A DNA stretch of 64,000 bases, taken from Allobosea lupini (GTDB lineage: Bacteria; Pseudomonadota; Alphaproteobacteria; Rhizobiales; Beijerinckiaceae). Below, piece after piece: positions 25,277 through 34,144 of this stretch; the first letter of the stretch is position 1, and each line of letters starts with the position of its first letter. The stretch is taken from positions 248,001 through 312,000 of the forward strand of contig NZ_FOAN01000005.1 of the NCBI RefSeq assembly GCF_900109525.1, written 5' to 3'. The notes beneath the pieces were generated by a model. It had not been told where the DNA came from. It did no database searches and saw only the letters and a program-made list of their open reading frames with translations. The position numbers and the translations under genes are program-made.

Positions 25277-27178
25277 TCAGCGGCCTTGCCAGGCGTCGAC
25301 CAGCCGGCCGAAGCGCTCGGCCATCATCGCGGTCGCGGCCTCGTCGTCGAGCTTGCCGGCGAGCCAGCCGCGCGCGGCCTCTCCGAAGATGCTGCGGCCG
25401 ACCGCGAAACCTTTCACCGTCCTGGCGGTCTGCGCCAGCCGGAACGCAGCCTCCAGCTCCGGCAGCGGCGCGTCGAGCCCGAGCAGCACGACGCCGCGGC
25501 AATAGGGATCGTTCTCGGCGATCGCGGCATCGACCGCCGCCCAGGCCGCTGCGCTCGGCTGCCCCTCGAGCTTCCACCAGTCCGGCTTGATCCCGATGTC
25601 GTAGAGCCGGCGCATGACTGACGCCACGGTGTCGTCGCCAACCGGACCGTTCTTCGAGCAGATGATCTCGACCAGCAGCTCGCGGCCGACCTGCCGGCAG
25701 GCGAGCGCGACGCGCTTCAAGGTCGCCTCCTGCTCGGCCTTCAGCGCCGCGTCGTCGTCGGGATGATAGAAGGCCAGCACCTTGGCGACATGGTCGACCG
25801 GCCACTCGTTCAGCGCGGCTCCGAGCGAACCGTCGGCATCGGTTTCGAGTCGCAACGGCCGCGAACCCGGCAGTTCCAGCGGCCGCGCCACCCAGAAGCC
25901 GTGATCGCCGGCCCGAAACAGCGCCTCGCGGCCATGGCTCCCGTCGAGCAGCATGCCAAAGCCCTCGGCACCCTTGGCGATCCGAGCCGCGGCATCGACG
26001 GCAAGCCGCTTGAACACCGCGATGCGCTCGCGCGGCACGCCGGCCTCGTCCGCCATCGCCTCGATCTGGGAGCGGTGGTCGATCGCGAGCGCCATCAGCG
26101 TCGCCGCCTGCGGCCGGCGCGTCGTCGCCCAATGGACATGGTTGATCGCCACGTCATGGCGTAGCGCCCGGTGCGGCGAGCCATGCTTCAGGAAGAACTG
26201 CAATTCGGCGAAGGTCGGGCTTTCCGGCGAGCAGAGCAGGCGCGAGACGGCAAAAGCGCCGCAGGCATTGGCCCATGTGCAGCAGGTCTCGATCGGCTCG
26301 TCGCTGAGATAGCCGCGCAGGAAGCCCGACATGAAGGCATCGCCGGCGCCCAGGACATTGTAGACCTCGACCGGGAAGCCCGGCCCCTTGATCCCGTCCT
26401 CGATCGAGGCAGGGATGGCTCCTGGGAAGACCACACAGCCCATCGGCCCGCGCTTGCAGACGATCGTCGCCTGGCTCAGCGCGCGGATGTTGCGGATCGC
26501 GGCGAGCGTATCCTCCGAGCCGCCGGCGGCGTGCAGTTCCTCCTCGGTGCCGACGATCAGGTCGCACTCCGGCAGGATCGCCTGGAGATGCTGGGTGACG
26601 CTGTCGGAACGGATATAGCGCTCCTCGCCGGCGCCATGCCCGGCAAGGCCCCAGAGATTGGGCCGGTAGTCGACGTCGAACACGACCTTGCGGCCATGCT
26701 TGCGGGCGAGCGCGATCGCCTTTCGCTGCGCCTTGGCGGCGTTCGGAATGGCGAAATGCGTGCCGGTGACAACCACCGCCTTGGCCGAGGCGATGAAGGC
26801 CTCGTCGATCTCGCTCTCGTCGAGCGCCGCATCGGCGCAATCGGTACGGTAGAAGATCAGCGGGAAGGTCTTCTCGTCGCGCACACCGAGGATCACGAGC
26901 GAGGTCAGGCGCTTGGGATCGACGACGACGCCCCTGGTTTCGACGCCCTCGCGCTGCAACTGCTCCAGGATGAAGCGGCCCATCTGCTCGTCGCCGACGC
27001 GGGTGATCACCGCCGATTTCAGGCCGAGCCGGGCGGTGCCGATCGCGATATTGGTCGGGCAGCCACCAACCGCCTTGGAGAACGAGGCCATGTCCTCGAG
27101 CCGGCCGCCGATCTGCTGGCCATAAAGGTCGACCGAGGAGCGGCCGATCGAGATCAGGTCGAGCACGGGTTCAGGCAT
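25277..27178 (-). CDS. iolC: 5-dehydro-2-deoxygluconokinase fused to a DUF2090 aldolase-like domain
   Basis: 633 residues, about twice the length of the kinase alone. Residues 1-325 are a PfkB sugar kinase with GGCPTNIAIG at 38-47 and the catalytic GAGD at 277-280; it phosphorylates 2-deoxy-5-keto-gluconate (EC 2.7.1.92). Residues about 335-633 are DUF2090, a class I aldolase-like barrel. This fusion is known in many proteobacteria that lack a separate iolJ, and none is seen in this window, so the second domain may carry out the aldolase step giving malonic semialdehyde and dihydroxyacetone phosphate (inference). It overlaps iolR by 8 bases. Confidence 0.95.
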   Translation of the reverse strand: MPEPVLDLISIGRSSVDLYGQQIGGRLEDMASFSKAVGGCPTNIAIGTARLGLKSAVITRVGDEQMGRFILEQLQREGVETRGVVVDPKRLTSLVILGVRDEKTFPLIFYRTDCADAALDESEIDEAFIASAKAVVVTGTHFAIPNAAKAQRKAIALARKHGRKVVFDVDYRPNLWGLAGHGAGEERYIRSDSVTQHLQAILPECDLIVGTEEELHAAGGSEDTLAAIRNIRALSQATIVCKRGPMGCVVFPGAIPASIEDGIKGPGFPVEVYNVLGAGDAFMSGFLRGYLSDEPIETCCTWANACGAFAVSRLLCSPESPTFAELQFFLKHGSPHRALRHDVAINHVHWATTRRPQAATLMALAIDHRSQIEAMADEAGVPRERIAVFKRLAVDAAARIAKGAEGFGMLLDGSHGREALFRAGDHGFWVARPLELPGSRPLRLETDADGSLGAALNEWPVDHVAKVLAFYHPDDDAALKAEQEATLKRVALACRQVGRELLVEIICSKNGPVGDDTVASVMRRLYDIGIKPDWWKLEGQPSAAAWAAVDAAIAENDPYCRGVVLLGLDAPLPELEAAFRLAQTARTVKGFAVGRSIFGEAARGWLAGKLDDEAATAMMAERFGRLVDAWQGR

Positions 27179-28019
27179 CGGGGCGGGCTTTCTCTGCGGT
27201 GCCGACGGCGAGCGTCATGGCGAGCGCGAAAGTGGCCGACATCGAGCGGAAGGCGCCGTAATCGGCCTCCTCGACCTCGAGCCACAGGGAGCAATGCTGG
27301 GCGAGCGGGCTGAGCGCGCTGTCGGTGATCGCGATCACCGGGATGCCCTTGGCATGGGCCTGCGCCGCGATTCCGACCGTCGTCGGCGTATAGGGCGCAC
27401 AGCTGACGGCGACGACAACGTCGCCCTCGCGCGCGATCGCCGCCTGCTCGGGGCCGAGCGCGGCGATGTTGTCGACCAGCACCGCCCGGATGCCGAGCTT
27501 GCCGAACGCATAGGCGAGATAGGACACCACCGCGAACATCCGGCGCGCGCCAACCAGGATGATCGTCTCCGCCCCGGCGAGCAGGTCGGTCGCCCGGTCG
27601 ACGTCATGGTATTTCACGGTCGATTGCAGCCGCGTCAGCGAGCTGCGGCTGGCCTCGACGAAGCCGTCCAGCAGCACCTGCGCCATGTTCGGCCCGGCCG
27701 CGCCTTCGTCGCGCAGCGCCGCCAGCCGGTCGCGATAATCCGGGAATTGCTGGCGCAGCCGCGAGCGGAAGAGCTGCTGCAATTCGCTGAACCCGGAATA
27801 GTTCAGCGCCTGGGCAAAGCGCACCAGCGTCGAAGCCTGCACGCCGGCCTGCTGTGCCACCTGCGCCGCCGTGCTCAGCGCCATGTCGTCGGGATTGGCG
27901 AGCGCATAATCTGCGACCTGCCGCAGCCGTTTCGGCAGGCTCGCCCCCCGCTCGCGCAGCAGGGCGACGAAGCCGTCGAAATCGTCCTTAGGCGTTTCCT
28001 GCTGCACTGGCGATGTCAT
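27171..28019 (-). CDS. iolR: RpiR/MurR-family repressor of inositol catabolism
   Basis: 282 residues. An N-terminal RpiR helix-turn-helix (about 20-95; LPKRLRQVADYALANPD, then QQAGVQASTLVRFAQALNYSGF) is joined to a SIS sugar-phosphate-binding domain (about 130-265; ILVGARRMFAVVSYLA and VVAVSCAPYTPTT). In Sinorhizobium the RpiR-type IolR represses the iol genes and is released by a phosphorylated inositol breakdown intermediate. Here it is the first gene of the leftward iol operon, and a GGAA-N6-TTCC palindrome lies 42 bases upstream, so autoregulation and control of both operons are likely. Confidence 0.93.
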   Translation of the reverse strand: MTSPVQQETPKDDFDGFVALLRERGASLPKRLRQVADYALANPDDMALSTAAQVAQQAGVQASTLVRFAQALNYSGFSELQQLFRSRLRQQFPDYRDRLAALRDEGAAGPNMAQVLLDGFVEASRSSLTRLQSTVKYHDVDRATDLLAGAETIILVGARRMFAVVSYLAYAFGKLGIRAVLVDNIAALGPEQAAIAREGDVVVAVSCAPYTPTTVGIAAQAHAKGIPVIAITDSALSPLAQHCSLWLEVEEADYGAFRSMSATFALAMTLAVGTAEKARPDA

Positions 28020-28042
28020 CGGGAACAGGGGCTCTCGCGGCC

Positions 28043-28071
28043 TTGACTTGCGCCGCCAGAGAATGGAATGT
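28043..28071 (+). promoter_or_regulatory. Promoter of the rightward inositol operon
   Basis: TTGACT (28043-28048), 17 bases, GAATGT (28066-28071). The -10 is covered by the IolR-type palindrome. A matching TTGACT on the opposite strand (28082-28087) could serve the leftward iol operon, so the operator sits between two divergent -35 elements. Confidence 0.5.
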
Positions 28072-28081
28072 TTGTTCCATT
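28062..28081. promoter_or_regulatory. IolR operator
   Basis: Perfect palindrome AATGGAA-N6-TTCCATT containing GGAA-N6-TTCC, the core I recall for Sinorhizobium IolR sites. It lies midway in the 123-bp gap between divergent iolR and the SDR gene. Confidence 0.8.
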
Positions 28082-28105
28082 AGTCAAGCGCAATAAAAAT
28101 AATGT

Positions 28106-28122
28106 GCCATTGTGACAATGGC
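28106..28122. promoter_or_regulatory. Second palindrome in the iol divergent region
   Basis: Perfect arms GCCATTGT / ACAATGGC around a single G, ending 20 bases before the SDR start codon. It differs from the IolR-type site, so it may bind another regulator or act as an mRNA hairpin near the ribosome binding site GGGAGA. Confidence 0.45.
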
Positions 28123-28142
28123 ATCGCAGGGAGAGACATACG

Positions 28143-28943
28143 TTGTCCGAGCCAACCGACTTTCGCCGCGACCTCGACGGCAAGGTCGCCGTCGTCACCG
28201 GCGGCAGCCAGGGCCTGGGCGAGGCGATCGCTCGCGAATTCGCCGCGCGCGGCGCTGCCGGCCTCGTCCTGACCGGCCGCAACCGCGAGCGTGGCGAGGC
28301 GGTTGCCAGCAACCTTAAGGCCTCCGGCTGCCACGCCCTCTTCCAAGCCGCCGATCTTGCCGATCTCGAAGCGGTCCGCGGGATCATCCCGGCCGCGGAG
28401 AAAGCTTTCGGGCGCCTCGACATCCTCGTCAACGCCGCCGGCGACACCGACCGCGGTACGATCTTCGATACCAGCCCCGAGCTCTATACCCGGATCATGG
28501 CGGTCAACCTGACCGCGCCGTTCTTCCTGATCCAGGACGCCGCGACCCTTATGCGCAGGCAGGATATCCGGGGTTCGATCGTCAACATCCAGTCGATGTC
28601 GGCCCATGGCGGCCAGCCCTTCCTGGCCGCCTACAGCGTCTCGAAGGGCGCGCTGGCGACGCTGACGAAGAACGCCGCCTACGGGCTGTTAGCCGACCGC
28701 ATCCGCGTCAACGGCCTCAATATCGGCTGGATGGCGACGCCCGGCGAAGACGCGATCATGCGCCTGCGTCACGATGCGCAGGATGGCTGGCTGGAGAAGG
28801 CTGAGGCCGGCCGCCCCTTCGGCCGCCTGATCGATCCGCGCGAGGTCGCCAAGGCAGTCGCCTATCTGGCGTCGGCCGAATCGGGACTGATGACGGGCGC
28901 CAATATCGACTTCGACCAGACCATTCTCGGCGCGCACGACTGA
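28143..28943 (+). CDS. Short-chain dehydrogenase/reductase in the inositol locus
   Basis: 266 residues of the classical SDR family: cofactor motif TGGSQGLG at 19-26, NAAG-type strand (ILVNAAGD), and the catalytic Ser ... Tyr-x-x-x-Lys (QSMSAHGG, then YSVSK). The start is TTG 28143 after a GGGAGAGAC Shine-Dalgarno; no in-frame ATG precedes the Rossmann fold. As first gene of the operon with iolG and a phosphatase it probably oxidises an inositol isomer, inosose or related polyol, but the exact substrate is unknown. Confidence 0.9.
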   Translation: MSEPTDFRRDLDGKVAVVTGGSQGLGEAIAREFAARGAAGLVLTGRNRERGEAVASNLKASGCHALFQAADLADLEAVRGIIPAAEKAFGRLDILVNAAGDTDRGTIFDTSPELYTRIMAVNLTAPFFLIQDAATLMRRQDIRGSIVNIQSMSAHGGQPFLAAYSVSKGALATLTKNAAYGLLADRIRVNGLNIGWMATPGEDAIMRLRHDAQDGWLEKAEAGRPFGRLIDPREVAKAVAYLASAESGLMTGANIDFDQTILGAHD

Positions 28944-28982
28944 GCCGCCGGAGCATTCTCGAACCGCAGGACGACGGACGTG

Positions 28983-29981
28983 ATGAGATTTGGATTGCTG
29001 GGCGCCGGCCGCATCGGGCGCATTCACGGGCTCAACGTCGCGGCGCGTGCCGATGCGCAGTTGGTCGCGCTCTCCGACGCGTCCGCCGAGGCAGCCGCCT
29101 CGCTCGCCCAGGCGTCCGGCGCCAAGGTCGCGAGCACGGAGGCGATCCTCGCCGATGGCGGCATCGACGCCGTGGTGATCTGCACGCCGACCGACACCCA
29201 TGCCGACCTGATCGAGGCCGCCGTCACCGCCGGCAAGGCCGTGTTCTGCGAAAAGCCGGTCGATCTCGACGCCGGGCGCATCCGCCGCTGCCTCGAGGTC
29301 GTCTCGAAGTCCGGCAAGCCGCTGATGATCGGCTTCAACCGTCGCTTCGACCCCAACTTCGCGGCTCTGGAGGGCCGGCTGCGCGCCGGCGAGGCCGGCG
29401 CGATCGAGATCGTAAGCGTCATCTCGCGCGATCCCGGCCCGCCGCCGGTCGAGTACGTCAAGCGCTCCGGCGGCCTGTTCCGCGACATGATGATCCATGA
29501 TTTCGACATTGCGCGCTTTCTCCTCGCCGAGGAGCCGGTCGAGGTCTTCGCGCTCGGCTCGGCTTTGGTCGATCCCGCGATCGGCCAGGCCGGCGACGTC
29601 GACACCGCCGCCGTGCTGATGCGCACCGCGAGCGGGCGCATCGCCCAGATCTCGAACTCGCGCCGCGCCACTTACGGCTACGACCAGCGCATCGAGGTCC
29701 ACGGCTCCAAGGGCATGCTGCGCGCCGGCAACATCCACGAGACCACGGTCGAGATCGCGACCGGCGCCGGCTTCCGCGCCGACCCCGTGCAGAACTTCTT
29801 CCTGGAGCGCTATGCCGCGGCCTATCGCGCCGAGCTCGACGCCTTCGTCAGCGCCTGCCGCGACAAGCGCGCGCCCTCTCCCTCCGGCCTCGACGGCTTG
29901 AAGGCCCAGATCCTGGCCGATGCTGCGACAGAATCCCGTCGCACCGGCAAGCCGGTCGCCGTCTCGCTGGAATCGCTGTGA
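28983..29981 (+). CDS. iolG: Inositol 2-dehydrogenase (Gfo/Idh/MocA family)
   Basis: 332 residues. The N-terminal Rossmann domain has GAGRIGRIH at about 7-15, and the family catalytic EKPVDLD lies near residue 95. It ends with the alpha/beta domain including GGLFRDMMIHDFD, whose Asp-x-x-x-His-type site resembles inositol dehydrogenases. It should oxidise myo-inositol (or scyllo/chiro isomers) to inosose with NAD, feeding IolE. ATG 28983 is preferred to the overlapping GTG 28980. Its stop overlaps the next start (TGATG). Confidence 0.92.
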   Translation: MRFGLLGAGRIGRIHGLNVAARADAQLVALSDASAEAAASLAQASGAKVASTEAILADGGIDAVVICTPTDTHADLIEAAVTAGKAVFCEKPVDLDAGRIRRCLEVVSKSGKPLMIGFNRRFDPNFAALEGRLRAGEAGAIEIVSVISRDPGPPPVEYVKRSGGLFRDMMIHDFDIARFLLAEEPVEVFALGSALVDPAIGQAGDVDTAAVLMRTASGRIAQISNSRRATYGYDQRIEVHGSKGMLRAGNIHETTVEIATGAGFRADPVQNFFLERYAAAYRAELDAFVSACRDKRAPSPSGLDGLKAQILADAATESRRTGKPVAVSLESL

Positions 29982-30781
29982 TGACGCCAGCCGAACTCGA
30001 CCTGCGCCAGTACGCTGTGCTCGGTCTCGTCGACGAGGCGAGCCGCCTGGCGCTCGACTATTTCGGCCGCAAGGACAGCCTCGGCATCAGCATGAAGGGC
30101 GCGCAGGATTGGCTCACTGTCGCCGACGGTGCGGTCGAGGTCTTCCTGCGTGAGCGCCTTGCCGTGCTCTTCCCGAGCGATGCGGTGATCGGCGAGGAAG
30201 GCGGCGGCGAAACAGCCGATGCGGTCTGGATCATCGACCCGATCGACGGCACCTCGAACTTCGCCCGCGGCGATCGCACCTGGTGCATCTCGATCGGCCT
30301 GCTGCTCAACGGCATTCCCGAGATCGGCATCATCTCGGCCCCGGCGCTGGGCGAGGTCTATCTCGGCCGCCGCGGCCGTGGCGCGACCATGAACGGCGAG
30401 CCGATCAAGGTCTCCGGCACCGCCGACATCCGCCGCGCCTATCTCGAATTCGGCTGGTCGACCCGCATCCCCACCGAGGATTATCTCGCCACGGTCGGCC
30501 GCGGCTTCGCCGCCGGCGCCTCGGTCAAGCGCTCGGGTTCCGGCGCGCTCGGCCTCTGCCATGTCGCGATCGGCCGTACCGAAGCCTATGCCGAACTGCA
30601 CATCAATGCCTGGGACGTCGCTGCCGGACTGGTGATCGCGACCGAGGCCGGCGCCGACGCCAACGACTTCTTCGCGGGCGATGCGATCAAGGCCGGCAAC
30701 CCGGTGCTATGCTGCACCCCGGAGCTGACGGGCGAGCTGGAACGCATCACCGGAATAGTAAGCCGGCACAATAGCCGTTGA
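29981..30781 (+). CDS. Inositol-monophosphatase-family phosphatase
   Basis: 266 residues with the complete lithium-sensitive phosphatase signature: GEEGG at 71-75, DPIDGTSNF at 86-94 and the late NAWDVAAG motif that binds the third metal position. Known members hydrolyse inositol 1-phosphate, histidinol phosphate or other phosphate monoesters. Its coupling to iolG upstream and an ABC importer downstream suggests that it dephosphorylates imported inositol phosphate (or a related polyol phosphate) before oxidation; this is inference. It is not the usual stand-alone suhB context. Confidence 0.92.
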   Translation: MTPAELDLRQYAVLGLVDEASRLALDYFGRKDSLGISMKGAQDWLTVADGAVEVFLRERLAVLFPSDAVIGEEGGGETADAVWIIDPIDGTSNFARGDRTWCISIGLLLNGIPEIGIISAPALGEVYLGRRGRGATMNGEPIKVSGTADIRRAYLEFGWSTRIPTEDYLATVGRGFAAGASVKRSGSGALGLCHVAIGRTEAYAELHINAWDVAAGLVIATEAGADANDFFAGDAIKAGNPVLCCTPELTGELERITGIVSRHNSR

Positions 30782-30849
30782 TCTTTGCCGACGACCGGTC
30801 ACTATCGACCCAACAAGAACAGACAGAACCAGATATCGGGAGGAAGACC

Positions 30850-31887
30850 ATGCAGAAACACCACTGGCTTCGCGCCGGACTTTTCGCCGCCGCCGCGAGC
30901 GCGGCCTTCGCCGCCGCTCCGGCCCAGGCCCAGGGCTCGCTCGTCATGTATTGCGGCGTGCAGGAGGAATGGTGCCGCGCCATGAGCGGCGCCTTCGAGA
31001 AGGAAACCGGCATCAAGGTCGCGATGACCCGCAAGTCCGCCGGCGAGATCTACGCCCAGCTCAAGGCGGAATCGTCCAATCCGCGCGGCGACATCTGGTG
31101 GGGCGGCACCGGCGACCCGCATCTGCAGGCGGCCGAGGAAGGCCTGACCCAGGAATACGAATCGCCCGCCAACAAGGACCTGCACGAATGGGCGCTGGCC
31201 CAGTGGGAGGCCGCCAAGAAGCGTTCGGTCGGCATCTATGCCGGTGCTCTCGGCTTCGGCTACAACACCCAGCAGATCAAGGCCAAGGGCCTCAACGAGC
31301 CCAAATGCTGGGCCGACCTGCTCGATCCCAAGCTGAAGGACGACGTCCAGGTCGCAGACCCCAACTCCTCGGGCACCGCCTACAACCTGCTCGCCACGGT
31401 CGTGCAGCTGATGGGCGAGGACAAGGGCTTCGACTATCTCAGGGCCCTGCACAAGAACATCAGCCAGTACACCAAGTCGGGCGCCGCCCCTGCCAAGGCG
31501 GCGAGCCTCGGCGAGACCGCCGTCGGCATCGTGTTCATCCATGACGCCGTCGTCTTCGCCGTGCAGGGCGACCCGATCAAGGCCGTCGCCCCCTGCGAGG
31601 GCACCGGCTACGAGATCGGCTCGATGTCGATCGTCAAGGGCGCGCGCAATCTCGACAACGCCAAGAAGTTCTACGATTGGGCCCTGACCCCGGCCGCCCA
31701 GGCGCTTGCCGCACCGGCCAAGTCCTATCAGGTGCCGTCGAACAAGAACGCGCCCGTTCCGGCCCAGGCTCCGAAGATGTCGGACATGAAGCTGATCAAG
31801 TACGACTTCGTCAAATACGGCTCCTCGGCCGAGCGGGTCCGGCTGCTGACCAAGTGGGACAAGGAGATCAAGGCGCTGCCGAAGTGA
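30850..31887 (+). CDS. ABC importer solute-binding protein, FbpA/AfuA-like
   Basis: 345 residues with a Sec signal peptide ending in AQAQ (about residue 25). The mature protein belongs to the family 1 ferric-type binding proteins (SLVMYCGVQEEWCRAMSGAF, then GDIWWGGTGDPHLQAAE). It lacks the tyrosine pair placement that I would expect for a ferric-iron site, and the relatives AfuA/PhnS bind phosphorylated organic compounds. CGGGAGGAAG precedes ATG 30850. It is followed by its permease and ATPase. Given the phosphatase upstream, an organophosphate such as inositol phosphate is the best guess. Confidence 0.85.
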   Translation: MQKHHWLRAGLFAAAASAAFAAAPAQAQGSLVMYCGVQEEWCRAMSGAFEKETGIKVAMTRKSAGEIYAQLKAESSNPRGDIWWGGTGDPHLQAAEEGLTQEYESPANKDLHEWALAQWEAAKKRSVGIYAGALGFGYNTQQIKAKGLNEPKCWADLLDPKLKDDVQVADPNSSGTAYNLLATVVQLMGEDKGFDYLRALHKNISQYTKSGAAPAKAASLGETAVGIVFIHDAVVFAVQGDPIKAVAPCEGTGYEIGSMSIVKGARNLDNAKKFYDWALTPAAQALAAPAKSYQVPSNKNAPVPAQAPKMSDMKLIKYDFVKYGSSAERVRLLTKWDKEIKALPK

Positions 31888-31942
31888 TCGTGCAAGTGAG
31901 CGCACGCTGACCTCTGACATCTGAGACGAGAGGCGAGAGACG

Positions 31943-34129
31943 ATGCGTCCCGCGACGAGGCTTGCGCTGCTGGCCGGCTGGCTCGGCTATGCGCTCATCC
32001 CTTGGTATCTGCCCGAGGGGATGAGCCTGTCCGGCTATCCGTTCGGCAAGTCCGGCACGGCGCTGGCGCTCGTGCTCTCGGGGGCTGCGCCCTGGCTCCT
32101 GCCCGTCGGCATCGCCCTTCTCCTCGCGAGCCTGCTCAGCCTCCGGCAGGAAAATGCCGCCACCGGCAAGCTCCTGGCCTGGATCGGCTTTGCCGGCCTC
32201 GCAGTCTTCTTCGCCCAGGGCTTCGCCGTCACGCTCAAGGACCAGGGCATGCCGGCGCTGGCCGCCCTGCTCGGCGGGGCTGGCGCATCGCAACCCGGCA
32301 TGGGCTTCGGCGCGCTCGTCACGCTTGTCTCGCTGCTCCTGCTGCTCTGCCACGGCCTTGCCTATCGCGGCCTGTGCCGTGGCGACCTCTTCACCACGTC
32401 CTCGATCGGCATCGTCATCATGCTGATCGTCACCTTCATCTTCCTGCCGGTCGCAGTGATCCTGCGCAGCGCTTTGGTCGATTCCAGCGGCGCCATCGTC
32501 CTCGGCAAGTTCGTCGAGCGCCTGTTCTCTTCGACGATCTGGGGGCTGGGCTGCCTGTCCGCCAACACCAATTGCGGCGTCGCCTGGAACACGCTGATCC
32601 TGGCGGTGCTGACCGGGCTGATCACCACCCTGCTCGGGCTCGCCTGCGCCCTTCTGATCCTGCGCACCGGCATGCCCGGCAAGCGGGCGATGCGCCTGCT
32701 CACCGTGCTGCCGATCATCACGCCGCCCTTCGTCATCGGCCTGGCGCTGATCCTGCTCTTCGGCCGCTCCGGCCTGTTCTCGACATTCCTGTTCGACTGG
32801 TTCGGCATTCCGCGCTCGCGCTGGATCTACGGCCTGCCCGGCGTGCTGCTCGCCCAGGTCCTCGCCTTCGCACCGATCGCCTTCCTGGTGCTGATCGGCG
32901 TCGTGCAGGGCATCGCGCCGAGCCTGGAAGAGGCCTCGCAGACGCTCGGCGCCAAGCGCTGGACCACCTTCCGCACCGTGACCTGGCCCCTGCTGCGCCC
33001 TGGCCTCGCCAACGCCTTCCTGCTCGGCTTCGTCGAGAGCATGGCCGATTTCGGCAATCCGCTAGTGCTCGGCGGCAATTTCGAGGTGCTCTCGACCAAG
33101 ATCTTCTTCGCCGTGGTCGGCGCCGCACATAACCAGGGCCAGGCGGCGGTGCTCGCCATCGTCCTGCTCGGCTTCACGCTCGCCGCCTTCTGGGCGCAGC
33201 AATACTGGCTCGGTGGAAAATCCTACACCACCGTCACCGGCAAGGGCGATTCCGGCCTGCCGACGCCATTGCCGCGCCGGATCACCTGGATTTCGGCCCT
33301 CGTGATCGGGCCCTGGGTGGCGCTGACCGCTGTGATCTACGTCGTCATCCTGATGGGCGGCTTCGTCAAGACGATGGGGCGCGACCACACCCCGACGCTG
33401 CAGCACTACATCACCGGCTTCTCGATCGACTTCAGCCGCGGGCTCTATTTCGACGGCTCGGCCTGGCCGTCCTTCTTCACCACGCTGAAGCTCGCGGCGA
33501 TCTCGGCGCCGCTGACCGCGATCATTGGCCTGCTCACCGCCTATCTCCTGACGCGCCAGCGTTTCGCCGGACGTGGCGCGCTCGAATTTGCGACCATGCT
33601 GAGCTTCGCCATTCCCGGCACCGTGCTCGGCGTCGCCTATATCCTCGCCTTCAACGTGCCGCCGGTCGAGATCACGGGCACCGGGTTGATCCTGGTCATC
33701 GCCTTCGTCTTCCGCAACATGCCGGTCGGCGTGCGCTCCGGCATCGCCGGGCTGTCGCAGATCGACAAGAGCCTGGACGAGGCTTCGGCGACGCTGTCGG
33801 CCCGCAGCTTCACCACGCTCTGGCGGGTGGTGCTGCCGCTGCTGCGCCCGGCCCTCGTCGCCGCGCTGATCTACAGCTTCGTGCGCAGCATGACGACGGT
33901 GAGCGCCGTGATCTTCCTGGTCTCGGCCGAGTACAATCTCGCCACCGCCTATATCGTCGGCCGCGTCGAAGCCGGCGAGTTCGGTCTCGCCATCGCCTAT
34001 TCCTCGGTGCTGATCGTGGTGATGGCCCTCGGCATCAGCCTGATCCAGCTCGGCGTCGGCGAGCGCAAGCTCGGCCGGCGCAGCACCCCGCCCGCCCTCG
34101 CCTCCTCCGCGGCCGAGCCGATCAAGTAA
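31943..34129 (+). CDS. ABC importer permease, FbpB-type double permease
   Basis: 728 residues containing two permease modules in one chain, plus a ~150-residue N-terminal extension with about four membrane segments. Each module has an EAA loop: LEEASQTLGAKRW about residue 330 and LDEASATLSARSF about residue 612. This is the fused FbpB/AfuB/PhnV-like arrangement, so one polypeptide should form the whole channel. The hydrophobic N-terminal extension (WLGYALIPWYLPEG) also occurs in AfuB-type permeases. It lies 55 bases after the binding protein and 15 before the ATPase. Confidence 0.92.
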   Translation: MRPATRLALLAGWLGYALIPWYLPEGMSLSGYPFGKSGTALALVLSGAAPWLLPVGIALLLASLLSLRQENAATGKLLAWIGFAGLAVFFAQGFAVTLKDQGMPALAALLGGAGASQPGMGFGALVTLVSLLLLLCHGLAYRGLCRGDLFTTSSIGIVIMLIVTFIFLPVAVILRSALVDSSGAIVLGKFVERLFSSTIWGLGCLSANTNCGVAWNTLILAVLTGLITTLLGLACALLILRTGMPGKRAMRLLTVLPIITPPFVIGLALILLFGRSGLFSTFLFDWFGIPRSRWIYGLPGVLLAQVLAFAPIAFLVLIGVVQGIAPSLEEASQTLGAKRWTTFRTVTWPLLRPGLANAFLLGFVESMADFGNPLVLGGNFEVLSTKIFFAVVGAAHNQGQAAVLAIVLLGFTLAAFWAQQYWLGGKSYTTVTGKGDSGLPTPLPRRITWISALVIGPWVALTAVIYVVILMGGFVKTMGRDHTPTLQHYITGFSIDFSRGLYFDGSAWPSFFTTLKLAAISAPLTAIIGLLTAYLLTRQRFAGRGALEFATMLSFAIPGTVLGVAYILAFNVPPVEITGTGLILVIAFVFRNMPVGVRSGIAGLSQIDKSLDEASATLSARSFTTLWRVVLPLLRPALVAALIYSFVRSMTTVSAVIFLVSAEYNLATAYIVGRVEAGEFGLAIAYSSVLIVVMALGISLIQLGVGERKLGRRSTPPALASSAAEPIK

Positions 34130-34144
34130 GGATACGTTGCAGCC

